From positions 1 to 25,584 of IMG/VR virus record IMGVR_UViG_3300042914_001868: DNA of 25,584 bases; one strand, written 5' to 3'. Below the pieces are notes generated by a model. It did no database searches. It was not told the origin of the DNA and was given only the letters and a program-made list of their open reading frames with translations. Each line of letters opens with the position of its first letter. The first letter of the stretch is position 1. The translations under genes were made by a program, and so were the position numbers. This document shows, in pieces, positions 5,763 to 12,293 of the stretch. This DNA is from a virus.

Positions 5763-5966
5763 ATGAAAAGCGAAAAAGTAATTCCATACACAACCAAGAC
5801 AGGTGTGCAGATCGGCTGCATGTACCAGCGCAAGCTGGACTACCCGGTCAGCAGAGACATGGAGCGGCTGCAAGACAGCTTCCTGTCTCACCAACAGGTG
5901 CAAAAGCCTGGGCTCCTTGACCGCATCGGTCGATACGTCAACTCCATCGTGAGGACTGACGTATGA
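5763..5966 (+). CDS. first protein of rightward operon, conserved small phage protein
   Basis: A 67-residue protein. The N-terminus (KVIPYTTKTGVQIGCMYQ) reads as a beta strand pair with Y-T-T-K-T-G, and the middle has SRDMERLQDSFL. This combination recalls a small protein found at the start of early operons in proteobacterial phages, without known function. Its ribosome site is poor (GAAGCAAG), so expression may be modest or partly leaderless. It follows the predicted rightward promoter directly and overlaps the next gene by four bases (ATGA). Confidence 0.75.
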   Translation: MKSEKVIPYTTKTGVQIGCMYQRKLDYPVSRDMERLQDSFLSHQQVQKPGLLDRIGRYVNSIVRTDV

Positions 5967-6109
5967 GCGAACAACACCAAGCCATGCTCGAAAGAATGCA
6001 GATGCTCGAAGAGGCCCTTGCCAGGGCTGAGGCGGGCGTTGCTACAAGCGAAGACTGGAAAACCATCCGCTATGAATGCGGTCTACCATCAATCGGAGAG
6101 AAGAAATGA
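5963..6109 (+). CDS. 48-residue coiled-coil-like phage protein
   Basis: A very short gene between two ATGA junctions. The protein begins MSEQHQAMLERMQMLEEALA, a heptad-like helix, and ends with EDWKTIRYECGLPSIGEKK. Exact four-base overlaps with the gene before and after argue that it is translated. Residues 29-48 resemble the end of small phage proteins that contain a W-x-x-I-R-x-x-x-G-L-P motif. No function can be given. Confidence 0.65.
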   Translation: MSEQHQAMLERMQMLEEALARAEAGVATSEDWKTIRYECGLPSIGEKK

Positions 6110-6750
6110 GTCTAGTAGCGAAAGAAAACAACAGCGAAAGCACCTTCACCCCAGTACCCCCAGGGATGCATCTTGCACGGTGCTACCGCATCGTTGACCT
6201 CGGCACGCAAAAGTCAGAGTGGCAAGGTGAGGTCAAACACCTGCACAAGGTAATGCTGCACTTTGAGGTTCACGGCGAAGATGAGAGCGGAAGGCCCTTG
6301 ATCACGAAGAAGGGCGAGCCGATGACCATCTCGAAGAACTACACCCTCTCCCTCGGTGAGAAAGCCGCCCTGCGCAAGGACTTGCAGACATGGCGCGGCA
6401 AGGAATTCACTTCGGACGAGCTTCGCGGCTTTGAACTCAAGAACATCCTCGGCCATTGGGCAATGCTCTCGGTTGCGAAATCCACCGGCGGTAATGGCAA
6501 GGAGTACACCAACATCATGACGGTGAACCCGGTGCTTGCCTCGGTCAGGAAGGCCGGCATGCCAGAGCCATTCAACGAGACAGGCTTGTTCTACATCGAC
6601 AACCCCGACATGGAGATGTTCGAGACCTTCAGCAGGAACCTGCAAGAGAAGATTCAGTCAAGCCCCGAGTGGCAAGCGAGGTCAAAACATGCTGCAAAAC
6701 CAAAAGGCGGATCTGGGTTTGACGATCTGGATAGCGACGTGCCCTTCTGA
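6106..6750 (+). CDS. SSB-like single-stranded DNA-binding protein
   Basis: A 214-residue protein ending FDDLDSDVPF. That acidic tail with a terminal Pro-Phe closely matches the SSB C-terminal tip (DDDIPF), the docking site for SSB partner proteins. The body alternates beta-like segments (GMHLARCYRIVDLGTQKSEW, HKVMLHFEVHGED, MTISKNYTLSL, NILGHWAMLSVAKS) as expected of an OB fold, and is longer than bacterial SSB. A Lys/Gly-rich linker (about 193-204) joins body and tail. The ATG at 6106 has GGAG seven bases upstream; a start ten codons earlier lacks this. It would coat single-stranded DNA during phage replication and recombination. The family call rests on the tail and fold pattern only. Confidence 0.75.
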   Translation: MSLVAKENNSESTFTPVPPGMHLARCYRIVDLGTQKSEWQGEVKHLHKVMLHFEVHGEDESGRPLITKKGEPMTISKNYTLSLGEKAALRKDLQTWRGKEFTSDELRGFELKNILGHWAMLSVAKSTGGNGKEYTNIMTVNPVLASVRKAGMPEPFNETGLFYIDNPDMEMFETFSRNLQEKIQSSPEWQARSKHAAKPKGGSGFDDLDSDVPF

Positions 6751-6751
6751 C

Positions 6752-7108
6752 ATGAAGCTACCAATCGACGATTTGACCATCGACATGTTCGGTGGCAGGC
6801 CGTTTACAGGGCTGGAGATCGGTCACGCTATGGCCAAGGTAGCGGCTGATCACGCTGGGGAAAGCTGGAAGGAGATGGCTTTCGAGTCTTTCCTCCAGTT
6901 CGCCCGCATGAACTACGAGTTCACCACCGAGCAAGTGCGTGCAGCCAGCCTGCACGTTCCACCGCCCCCTGACTCAAGGGCCTGGGGGCATATTGCGAAG
7001 AGAGCCTCGAAAGAGGGAATTGTCAGAGCCGTAGGCCCGGTCAGGGCTGAAAGCAGAACCGTCCACGGGATGTATGTCACCCTGTGGAGATCCAACGTCA
7101 ACAAATAG
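6752..7108 (+). CDS. winged-helix-like DNA-binding protein
   Basis: A 118-residue protein. Residues 40-118 have FLQFARMNYEFTTEQVRAAS, a proline-rich turn (VPPPPDSRAWGHIAKRASKE), GIVRAVGPVRAES and a final VTLWRS. The order helix, F-T-x-E-x-V-R, P-D-x-R-A-W-G, x-A-x-x-x-G-I/L-I/V and a basic hairpin ending in W recurs in phage proteins and looks like a winged helix. It starts one base after the SSB-like stop, so translation is probably coupled. It may bind phage DNA or help recruit replication proteins; this is inference. Confidence 0.68.
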   Translation: MKLPIDDLTIDMFGGRPFTGLEIGHAMAKVAADHAGESWKEMAFESFLQFARMNYEFTTEQVRAASLHVPPPPDSRAWGHIAKRASKEGIVRAVGPVRAESRTVHGMYVTLWRSNVNK

Positions 7109-7117
7109 GAGAGCGAC

Positions 7118-7369
7118 ATGTTTATTTCTAAGAGCGAAAAAGAGCAACTGCAAAAAGACATCAAGAGCTTGGCCGCAATGGTTCAAGACATCAACGCCGA
7201 GGTGATCTACCTTCGCGCCCTGGTCAAGGCCGATAAAAAGCCGAAGGAAGTCAAGAAAGAGCGCAAGAAAGCCGCGTGGACTCCCGAGCAGCGTGCCAAG
7301 CAGTCTGCCTTCATGAAGGCCCGGCACGAAAAGCAACGTCAGTTGAGACTCGCGGCGGCTCAAGCATGA
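7118..7369 (+). CDS. small basic coiled-coil protein
   Basis: An 83-residue protein. Residues 3-36 form a heptad-like helix (SEKEQLQKDIKSLAAMVQDI), followed by a strongly basic linker (KADKKPKEVKKERKK) and a WTPEQRAKQSAFMKARHEKQ helix. The last element, W-T-x-E-Q-R-A-K-Q-S-x-x-M-K-A, is seen at the end of several phage DNA-associated proteins. AGGAG lies six bases before the ATG. It could be a small nucleic-acid-binding or oligomerising factor; no enzyme motif is visible. Confidence 0.7.
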   Translation: MFISKSEKEQLQKDIKSLAAMVQDINAEVIYLRALVKADKKPKEVKKERKKAAWTPEQRAKQSAFMKARHEKQRQLRLAAAQA

Positions 7370-7533
7370 GCGAGCTTTTCCCGTTTGCGATTGCAGCCTG
7401 GGTCGTCCTGGCTTGGCTCACCCATGTCATCGTCTGCCTCAAGACAGCCTCCTGGGGCTTCTTGTTGGCAGGGGCTTTGTTCTTCCCCGTCGGGTGCGTT
7501 CACGGCACCGGCATCTGGTTTGGAGTGTTCTGA
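7366..7533 (+). CDS. 55-residue inner-membrane protein
   Basis: A short, very hydrophobic protein with two likely transmembrane helices (about residues 5-24 and 30-50) joined by a tight loop with a single lysine. Four-base overlap with the previous gene (ATGA) and three-base contact with the next (TGATG) place it firmly in the operon. It lies in the early operon rather than with the holin, so a lysis role is unlikely; superinfection exclusion or membrane anchoring are possible but unsupported. Confidence 0.65.
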   Translation: MSELFPFAIAAWVVLAWLTHVIVCLKTASWGFLLAGALFFPVGCVHGTGIWFGVF

Positions 7534-8306
7534 TGATTGCAAAAGAGCCTCGCGCAAGCGAAAGCAACCACTGGTACACCCGAGACGGTGCGCCGATGTA
7601 CACGGTCGAGGCAGCCAAGGGCGGGATGAGGAACACAACCCTCAGAGACGCCCGAAAGCTCAACCTTGTACCTTCTGTAACCACCGTACTAAACGTGGCT
7701 GCAAAGCCCGCCCTGACGCAGTGGCTGCAAAAGCAAGTCCTGATGGCCGCCCTGACGCTTCCCAGGCGACAGGACGAGCCGGAGAACGACTGGATTGACC
7801 GGATCATGGATGACAGCAAGGAGCAGGGCCGCGCTGCGGCTGATGCCGGAACTGACATCCATGCCTCAATCCAGGGCTTCTACGACGGTGATCCGAACTT
7901 CAAGCACCACAGCCACGTCATGGGCTGCACCAAGGTCATCAACAACCACTTTGGGCTGCAAGGATGGATCGCAGAGCGTTCGTTTGCCCATGAGATGGGG
8001 TTCGGTGGCAAGTGCGACCTCCACGCGCCTGCAAGGCTTGAATTCGACGGCATCGTGGTGGACGTAAAGACCAAGGACTTCAGCGACCCCGCCAAGGTCG
8101 AGGGGTACGATGACCACCTGATGCAGCTTGCCGCCTACCGGGTCGGGCTTGGCATCCCCAAGGCGCGGTGCGCGAACGTGTTTGTCTCCCGCAGCGTTGC
8201 CGGCCTTTCAGTCATGCGCGAGTGGAGCGCAGAAGATCTCGACCGCGGCTGGCTGATGTTCTGCTCCCTGCTCAAGTTCTGGCAACTCAAAAACCAACAC
8301 CAGTGA
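7533..8306 (+). CDS. PD-(D/E)XK (RecB/Cas4-like) exonuclease
   Basis: A 257-residue nuclease with every motif of the RecB-like family in order: GTDIH with H110, an E in AERS (E149), GGKCDLH with D162, VVDVKTK with D177 and K179, and QLAAY with Q198 and Y202. These residues bind the metal and cut DNA. It lacks the cysteine cluster of Cas4. In phages such enzymes chew back duplex ends to give 3' tails for recombination or degrade host DNA. It shares the operon with the SSB-like protein, which fits end-resection. No annealing protein of the Beta, Erf or RecT type is apparent nearby. The start ATG shares one base with the preceding TGA. Confidence 0.88.
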   Translation: MIAKEPRASESNHWYTRDGAPMYTVEAAKGGMRNTTLRDARKLNLVPSVTTVLNVAAKPALTQWLQKQVLMAALTLPRRQDEPENDWIDRIMDDSKEQGRAAADAGTDIHASIQGFYDGDPNFKHHSHVMGCTKVINNHFGLQGWIAERSFAHEMGFGGKCDLHAPARLEFDGIVVDVKTKDFSDPAKVEGYDDHLMQLAAYRVGLGIPKARCANVFVSRSVAGLSVMREWSAEDLDRGWLMFCSLLKFWQLKNQHQ

Positions 8307-8313
8307 GGTATCG

Positions 8314-8541
8314 ATGGAAAGCTGCTTGACCGAAGAACTGATCAAACAGGTCTTCTTCTACTCTGACGAGAAACGTAAGGACGCCCTGATCGCCGACGAG
8401 GTTGACATCGTGCAGTTCGCTCAGAAACTTGAGGCGGTCATCAGGCCGATCATTGCGAGACAGGAGCACCAACGATGCGTCAAGATCGTCTCCCACATGA
8501 ACCGAGAGGTTGCCTGCGGTTTAGAGAATCAGAGGCCGTAA
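8314..8541 (+). CDS. last protein of rightward operon, function unknown
   Basis: A 75-residue, largely helical protein. It starts MESCLTEELIKQVFFYSDEK and has a central VDIVQFAQKLEAVIRPII followed by EHQRCVKIVSHMNREVA. The pattern F-A-x-x-x-E-A-x-I ... R-x-x-C-x-x-I is common in short phage early proteins of unknown function. GAGG lies a few bases before the ATG. Its TAA stop merges with the A-run of the terminator for the opposing late operon. Confidence 0.72.
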   Translation: MESCLTEELIKQVFFYSDEKRKDALIADEVDIVQFAQKLEAVIRPIIARQEHQRCVKIVSHMNREVACGLENQRP

Positions 8542-8567
8542 AAAAACCCCTCCCGCGATGGGAGGGG
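8540..8567 (-). terminator. intrinsic terminator of the leftward late operon
   Basis: CCCCTCCC (8547-8554) and GGGAGGGG (8560-8567) make a perfect eight-base GC stem with a five-base loop. Read on the minus strand the hairpin is followed by seven T residues (A-run 8540-8546), the classic Rho-independent arrangement. On the plus strand no T-run follows, so it serves mainly the late operon that ends at 8625. Confidence 0.85.
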
Positions 8568-8573
8568 CAAATG

Positions 8574-8623
8574 TGCCGTAGGCAACTGCAAAGCCACGGC
8601 AACTCGGGTGGGAGATCACCCGA
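8574..8623. other. two further stem-loops beside the terminator
   Basis: TGCCGT (8574-8579) pairs with ACGGCA (8596-8601), with an inner GGC/GCC pairing. TCGGGTG (8604-8610) pairs perfectly with CACCCGA (8617-8623) around a six-base loop, just past the stop of the last late gene. With the terminator these give three consecutive hairpins, which could protect both mRNA 3' ends from exonucleases. Confidence 0.5.
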
Positions 8624-8624
8624 A

Positions 8625-10112
8625 TCAGGGGAGAGCACCAGTTGGCGCAGCAGGCTGGTCTGGAGAAAGACCAAGTTTTTTGCGAACGTAGTTTCTGAAT
8701 TCAGGGTTGTAAAGATATTCGTATGTTCCGCTCGCACCAACGCTTGCCGGAATGGTGAACATTTGATGGCGACCCGGAATCATTGAAAGAGCGCCAGTGG
8801 CCAAGCTCGCACCCTTGAGGCCAATTTTTCTTGGGTCTCTCTGATCTGCCGGCTTGCTCATTTCGTGCATGATTTCTGCCGTATCCAAACCAGCAGAAAC
8901 TCCAGCCAGTGGTGGAGCAACAACCCTCAACGCTCTTTCTGCCATCCCAGCAACAGGGCGCATCATGGATTTGAATTTTTCCGTGACTTGACTAAGACCA
9001 GACTGCCTTGGGGGCTCAGGAGGCTGACTTGGAGTGGCCAAAGAAATTGGAGGCATTGTAAAAAATGGATCCTGCAAGGCCCTTGGAACCGCCCGCGTCA
9101 TTGGCTCACCCCTGGGGAACAAAACGCCAGACGGCGTAGATGTCATCCCCGGCTGCCTTGAGAAAAACTCAGGACCGCTCTCCGCTACAAGGCCTGCGTT
9201 TTTCAACGCTTCAGCAGTAGCGTATGCCTGCTTTTGACCGGCAGAAAGTTGAGCGGTTTCAGTGTTGAAGCCTGTTGATCTTGCGCGACCAGTTGTCCCA
9301 AGATCACCGATGGTGCCTTGCTGAATTCTGGTCGCTTGATCAGGCGTAGACAGCGCACTCAGCGGGCCGACCGGTGCAGCAGCCGGGGGTCTGGTGGTTG
9401 CTGCCCTTGTCTGAGCCTCACGAGCGGCCTGAGCCTCTCTCTCCAGTCTTTGCTCAGTGAGCCTTGCTCTTTCTTCCAAGCCGGCCCGGCGCACCAAAGC
9501 CGCCTCTCGATTGGCCATGAGGGCATCAATACCGGTGGCTCCAGTACCAAGAGCGGCACCAACACCGCCAAGCAAAAGACGATCTGCCGGATCGGCAGTT
9601 GACTCGGCGCTCGGCATTTCAGGCGGTGGCGCATCAACAAGCTCATCATCGCCCGATGCGACGGGTTGTGCTACTGGACGATTGTTGAATGTGCCAAAAG
9701 ACTCCAGGGTCCGCACATACTCAATTACCCCAGGGTCTGGCTCCTGGCCACTTTTGAGCGCCTCAAAAGCAGAAGGGCCTCCGCTGTAATAGACCGCCGC
9801 CAACTGGGGGTCGTTTTCCGTTGCGATGAGCGCCCTTCGGAGGTACTCAATGCCAGCCTCAATATTCTTCTTGGGGTCTGCAAGAGCCTTCTCGTCAAAG
9901 CCGATGGCTCTGCCCATTGACGGCGCAATTTGCATGATGCCGACGCCGCCCCTTGATCCCTTCTGGGGCTTCAAGTTCAGGCCGCTTCCCTGGTAGGCGA
10001 TAGCAACTGCAAGAGTTGGATCAACGCCCGCGTTGGCCGCAGCAGTAGCAACAAGAACAGCGTTATTGCGCTGCTCTTCAGACAGCTTATCCATCAAATC
10101 CAAGAATTCCAT
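8625..10112 (-). CDS. ejection/internal virion protein with N-terminal SLT-like domain
   Basis: A 495-residue protein. Residues 1-140 follow the soluble lytic transglycosylase (lysozyme) fold: DPTLAVAIAYQGSGLN, RGGVGIMQIAPSMGRAIG, NIEAGIEYLRRAL and AAVYYSGGPSAF. Such domains cut peptidoglycan so that a short-tailed phage can pass DNA through the wall. However, the position that should be the catalytic Glu before Ser-Gly is Gly42 (codon GGA at 9987-9989), so activity is doubtful. The rest is Ala/Arg-rich helix (about 215-240), a long polar region and a Gly/Ala-rich segment at about 380-450. It is the last gene of the late operon; its start shares one base with the previous stop (TAATG) and has GGAG six bases upstream. 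Confidence 0.78.
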   Translation of the reverse strand: MEFLDLMDKLSEEQRNNAVLVATAAANAGVDPTLAVAIAYQGSGLNLKPQKGSRGGVGIMQIAPSMGRAIGFDEKALADPKKNIEAGIEYLRRALIATENDPQLAAVYYSGGPSAFEALKSGQEPDPGVIEYVRTLESFGTFNNRPVAQPVASGDDELVDAPPPEMPSAESTADPADRLLLGGVGAALGTGATGIDALMANREAALVRRAGLEERARLTEQRLEREAQAAREAQTRAATTRPPAAAPVGPLSALSTPDQATRIQQGTIGDLGTTGRARSTGFNTETAQLSAGQKQAYATAEALKNAGLVAESGPEFFSRQPGMTSTPSGVLFPRGEPMTRAVPRALQDPFFTMPPISLATPSQPPEPPRQSGLSQVTEKFKSMMRPVAGMAERALRVVAPPLAGVSAGLDTAEIMHEMSKPADQRDPRKIGLKGASLATGALSMIPGRHQMFTIPASVGASGTYEYLYNPEFRNYVRKKLGLSPDQPAAPTGALP

Positions 10113-12274
10113 TACTGTCTCCCTTGAGGTCTTGCCATAAGCTCGGAGAGCCTATTTCGCGCCGCTTCAACACCGCTTGATGGCCTTGCGGCGGCACCAG
10201 GGGCGCTGCCCTGCTGTCTGTTTGGCGGCCTGTTCTGTTGTACCGGTCCGGGCAGCATCTTCTCGCCCGTAGCAATTGATGTCAGCCTCTCAAGATAATT
10301 GGAGTACATCGTTTCATATGCATCCGACCTGAAGAAATCCTTGGGGGTCATCTTCGAGTCTTCAAATGCGTTTGCAACGCGCTTGTCGAACTGAGCCTTC
10401 AGATTCAAAAGGTCGGCCTTGATCCGAACTGTTTCTCTCGTGTCTTGTGGGCTGATGGTTGCGTTGCCCAAGATCAAACGCTCACGCTCAGTGGTGGAGC
10501 CCTTCATAGCGTTTTCTGCCGCCAGATTCATCTTGGCGGTATACATCAAGAAAATTCTAAATCTTGCCTGTTGCTCACGATTGAGGCCCGCATTCCTCAT
10601 CACGTCTTCAATTGCTGGGACGCCAATCGAAATGCTTTTCCCGCCGATGCCATCACGCACAAGCATGGCCAGACCGGAGGAGATCTTGTCATTGTTCAAG
10701 ATGCCGGTCATCTTGGAAAAGTCCGGTTGATCAGCCATGCGACGAAACACGTTCGCCGTTGCGGTGATCTCCCTGGCAATCTTCGCGTTCTCGGATATTT
10801 GAGAGCGGTTTTCAATCTCGCTCTTGACTTCTGCCTCTGCCCGAGCCTTTGCTGTTGCCTGCTCAATCTCCATCTCTTGTGTGGAGCGAAGTCTTGCATC
10901 AGCGGGCTGCACAACTTGTCCAGCGGGCCGTGATGGAACCGCTGCGGCAGCAGCCGGGGCGGCCTGCGCGAGAGCAGCCGGTTGCGCAACTGGCTGCTGA
11001 ACTTGTGGGGCAGCTTGCGCAGCAGCCTGTGCTGGTGCAGCCTGGGCACGAGAAGGCTGTGCCGGAGCCAGCCTCATGCCGAAGTTTTGCTCCAATCTCC
11101 TCAGAGTCGCATCAGCTTCTTCTTTCGCCCGAGCAATCACTTCGGGCGAAAAGGGCTGGCCGCGATTAAGCGGAGCGCCGGAGGCTACAGCGAGGTTGCT
11201 TTTGTAGTACTCAATGGCCTGCTCAATTCTGGCTTGATCCTCTGCGTTTTTGGTTGGCGGCGTGAACAGCCCACCCACAAGTTCAGACGCCTGAGCGGCG
11301 ACAGGCGCAGCAGGACGAGCCGCTGGGGGCGCAGCCGCCGCTGGGGGTACAGCCGCAGCTTGGGGGGCCACTGGGGGAACAGCCGCGGCTTGGGCCGCTG
11401 CCGGCACCACGGGGGCAGCAGGAACCGCGGCAGGAACAGCAGCAGGCACGACAGGAGCGGCAGCTTGAGCGGCGGCCTGTGGGGACAAGGTGGCAGGCTG
11501 CGCAGCAGCGCCCGGTGCAGCAGGTTGAGCAGCGGCGCTCGACGAGAGGTCTCTGATCGCTTCCCTAGCCTTTTTGTTCCATCCTTCTACGTCACGGTTC
11601 CTGGCAAGGTTTGAAAGCTCCAGAGCGGTGGATTGAGGTATCTTGTAGGTACGGCCAAAAAGCTGCACCTCAACTTCTTCGTACTTGTAGGGATAAAAAA
11701 TCCCTGTGGTGGCATAAAAAACACCGTTCTCTCTGACCTGGATATTGTCTTTATCAATCTGCGAGGCACCCTTCATTGCCTCGGCTGGCGACATGCCTTG
11801 AGCAATCGCCATTCGGTAATATTTTTCGCCGGTCATGCGATTTGGATCAGGAGGGGCAATCTGAATTCCCTGCCCGCTGACGGCCTGATCGCCGGATGGT
11901 GCCCCAGCCTGCCCGCCTTGCAGTTGCCTCAAGGCCATCGATTGAAGCGATTTTTGACGCTGCACATCAAGGCCGCGAGAGGCCAGCAAAAGTCTTTGCT
12001 CATCAAGCTCTTGCTGCTCCTTGAAGGCAGCAGACTCGGCTGCTCCTATTTTTGCTGCCGCATTGCTCAGAGATTCACCGAAGCTGCCGGTTTGAGTGGG
12101 CGCGAGAAATCCCTGCGCAGCAGCAAGCAGCACAGGGTCAAAAAGTCGATTTTTACGGCTGTTGAGGGAATCGGTCAGCCTTGTCAGCGCATCTTGATAC
12201 GCCCTGTTGGCAGCAATCGTTTCAGGATCATCGCCAGCCAAATATGTCGTTTGCGGAGATCCAGGCTTGGACAT
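10112..12274 (-). CDS. large internal virion/ejection-type protein with Ala-Pro linkers
   Basis: A 720-residue protein. Residues 1-120 are helical and charged with a coiled-coil stretch (KEQQELDEQRLLLASRGLDV). Residues about 165-240 form a small domain (TGEKYYRMAIAQGMSPAEAM, FYPYKYEEVEVQLFGRTYKI). Two long low-complexity tracts of Ala, Pro, Val and Gln follow (about 245-330 and 400-458), separated by a helical segment. The last 250 residues are helical (about 475 onward). It resembles podophage internal proteins in size, position and composition, but I recognise no specific family. The ATG lies in an AT-rich hairpin with AAGGA in its loop. Confidence 0.7.
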   Translation of the reverse strand: MSKPGSPQTTYLAGDDPETIAANRAYQDALTRLTDSLNSRKNRLFDPVLLAAAQGFLAPTQTGSFGESLSNAAAKIGAAESAAFKEQQELDEQRLLLASRGLDVQRQKSLQSMALRQLQGGQAGAPSGDQAVSGQGIQIAPPDPNRMTGEKYYRMAIAQGMSPAEAMKGASQIDKDNIQVRENGVFYATTGIFYPYKYEEVEVQLFGRTYKIPQSTALELSNLARNRDVEGWNKKAREAIRDLSSSAAAQPAAPGAAAQPATLSPQAAAQAAAPVVPAAVPAAVPAAPVVPAAAQAAAVPPVAPQAAAVPPAAAAPPAARPAAPVAAQASELVGGLFTPPTKNAEDQARIEQAIEYYKSNLAVASGAPLNRGQPFSPEVIARAKEEADATLRRLEQNFGMRLAPAQPSRAQAAPAQAAAQAAPQVQQPVAQPAALAQAAPAAAAAVPSRPAGQVVQPADARLRSTQEMEIEQATAKARAEAEVKSEIENRSQISENAKIAREITATANVFRRMADQPDFSKMTGILNNDKISSGLAMLVRDGIGGKSISIGVPAIEDVMRNAGLNREQQARFRIFLMYTAKMNLAAENAMKGSTTERERLILGNATISPQDTRETVRIKADLLNLKAQFDKRVANAFEDSKMTPKDFFRSDAYETMYSNYLERLTSIATGEKMLPGPVQQNRPPNRQQGSAPGAAARPSSGVEAARNRLSELMARPQGRQ

Positions 12275-12293
12275 AATTAAATCCTTTTAATTA
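12274..12293 (-). promoter_or_regulatory. AT-rich hairpin presenting a ribosome binding site
   Basis: TAATTAAA (12274-12281) and TTTAATTA (12286-12293) are a perfect eight-base inverted repeat with a four-base loop. In the mRNA the loop is AGGA, the ribosome binding site of the 720-residue protein, and the A of its AUG closes the stem. It may tune translation of that gene. Confidence 0.45.

Noticed and set aside
7413-8306. Exonuclease starting at 7413 with a 40-residue longer N-terminus
   Set aside because: The extension is out of frame with and overlaps the small membrane protein gene; the ATG at 7533 gives the usual one-base overlap and a natural N-terminus.
8547-8567. The GC hairpin as an intrinsic terminator of the rightward early operon
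   Set aside because: On the plus strand the stem is followed by CAAATGTG rather than a T-run, so only the leftward orientation meets the standard pattern.
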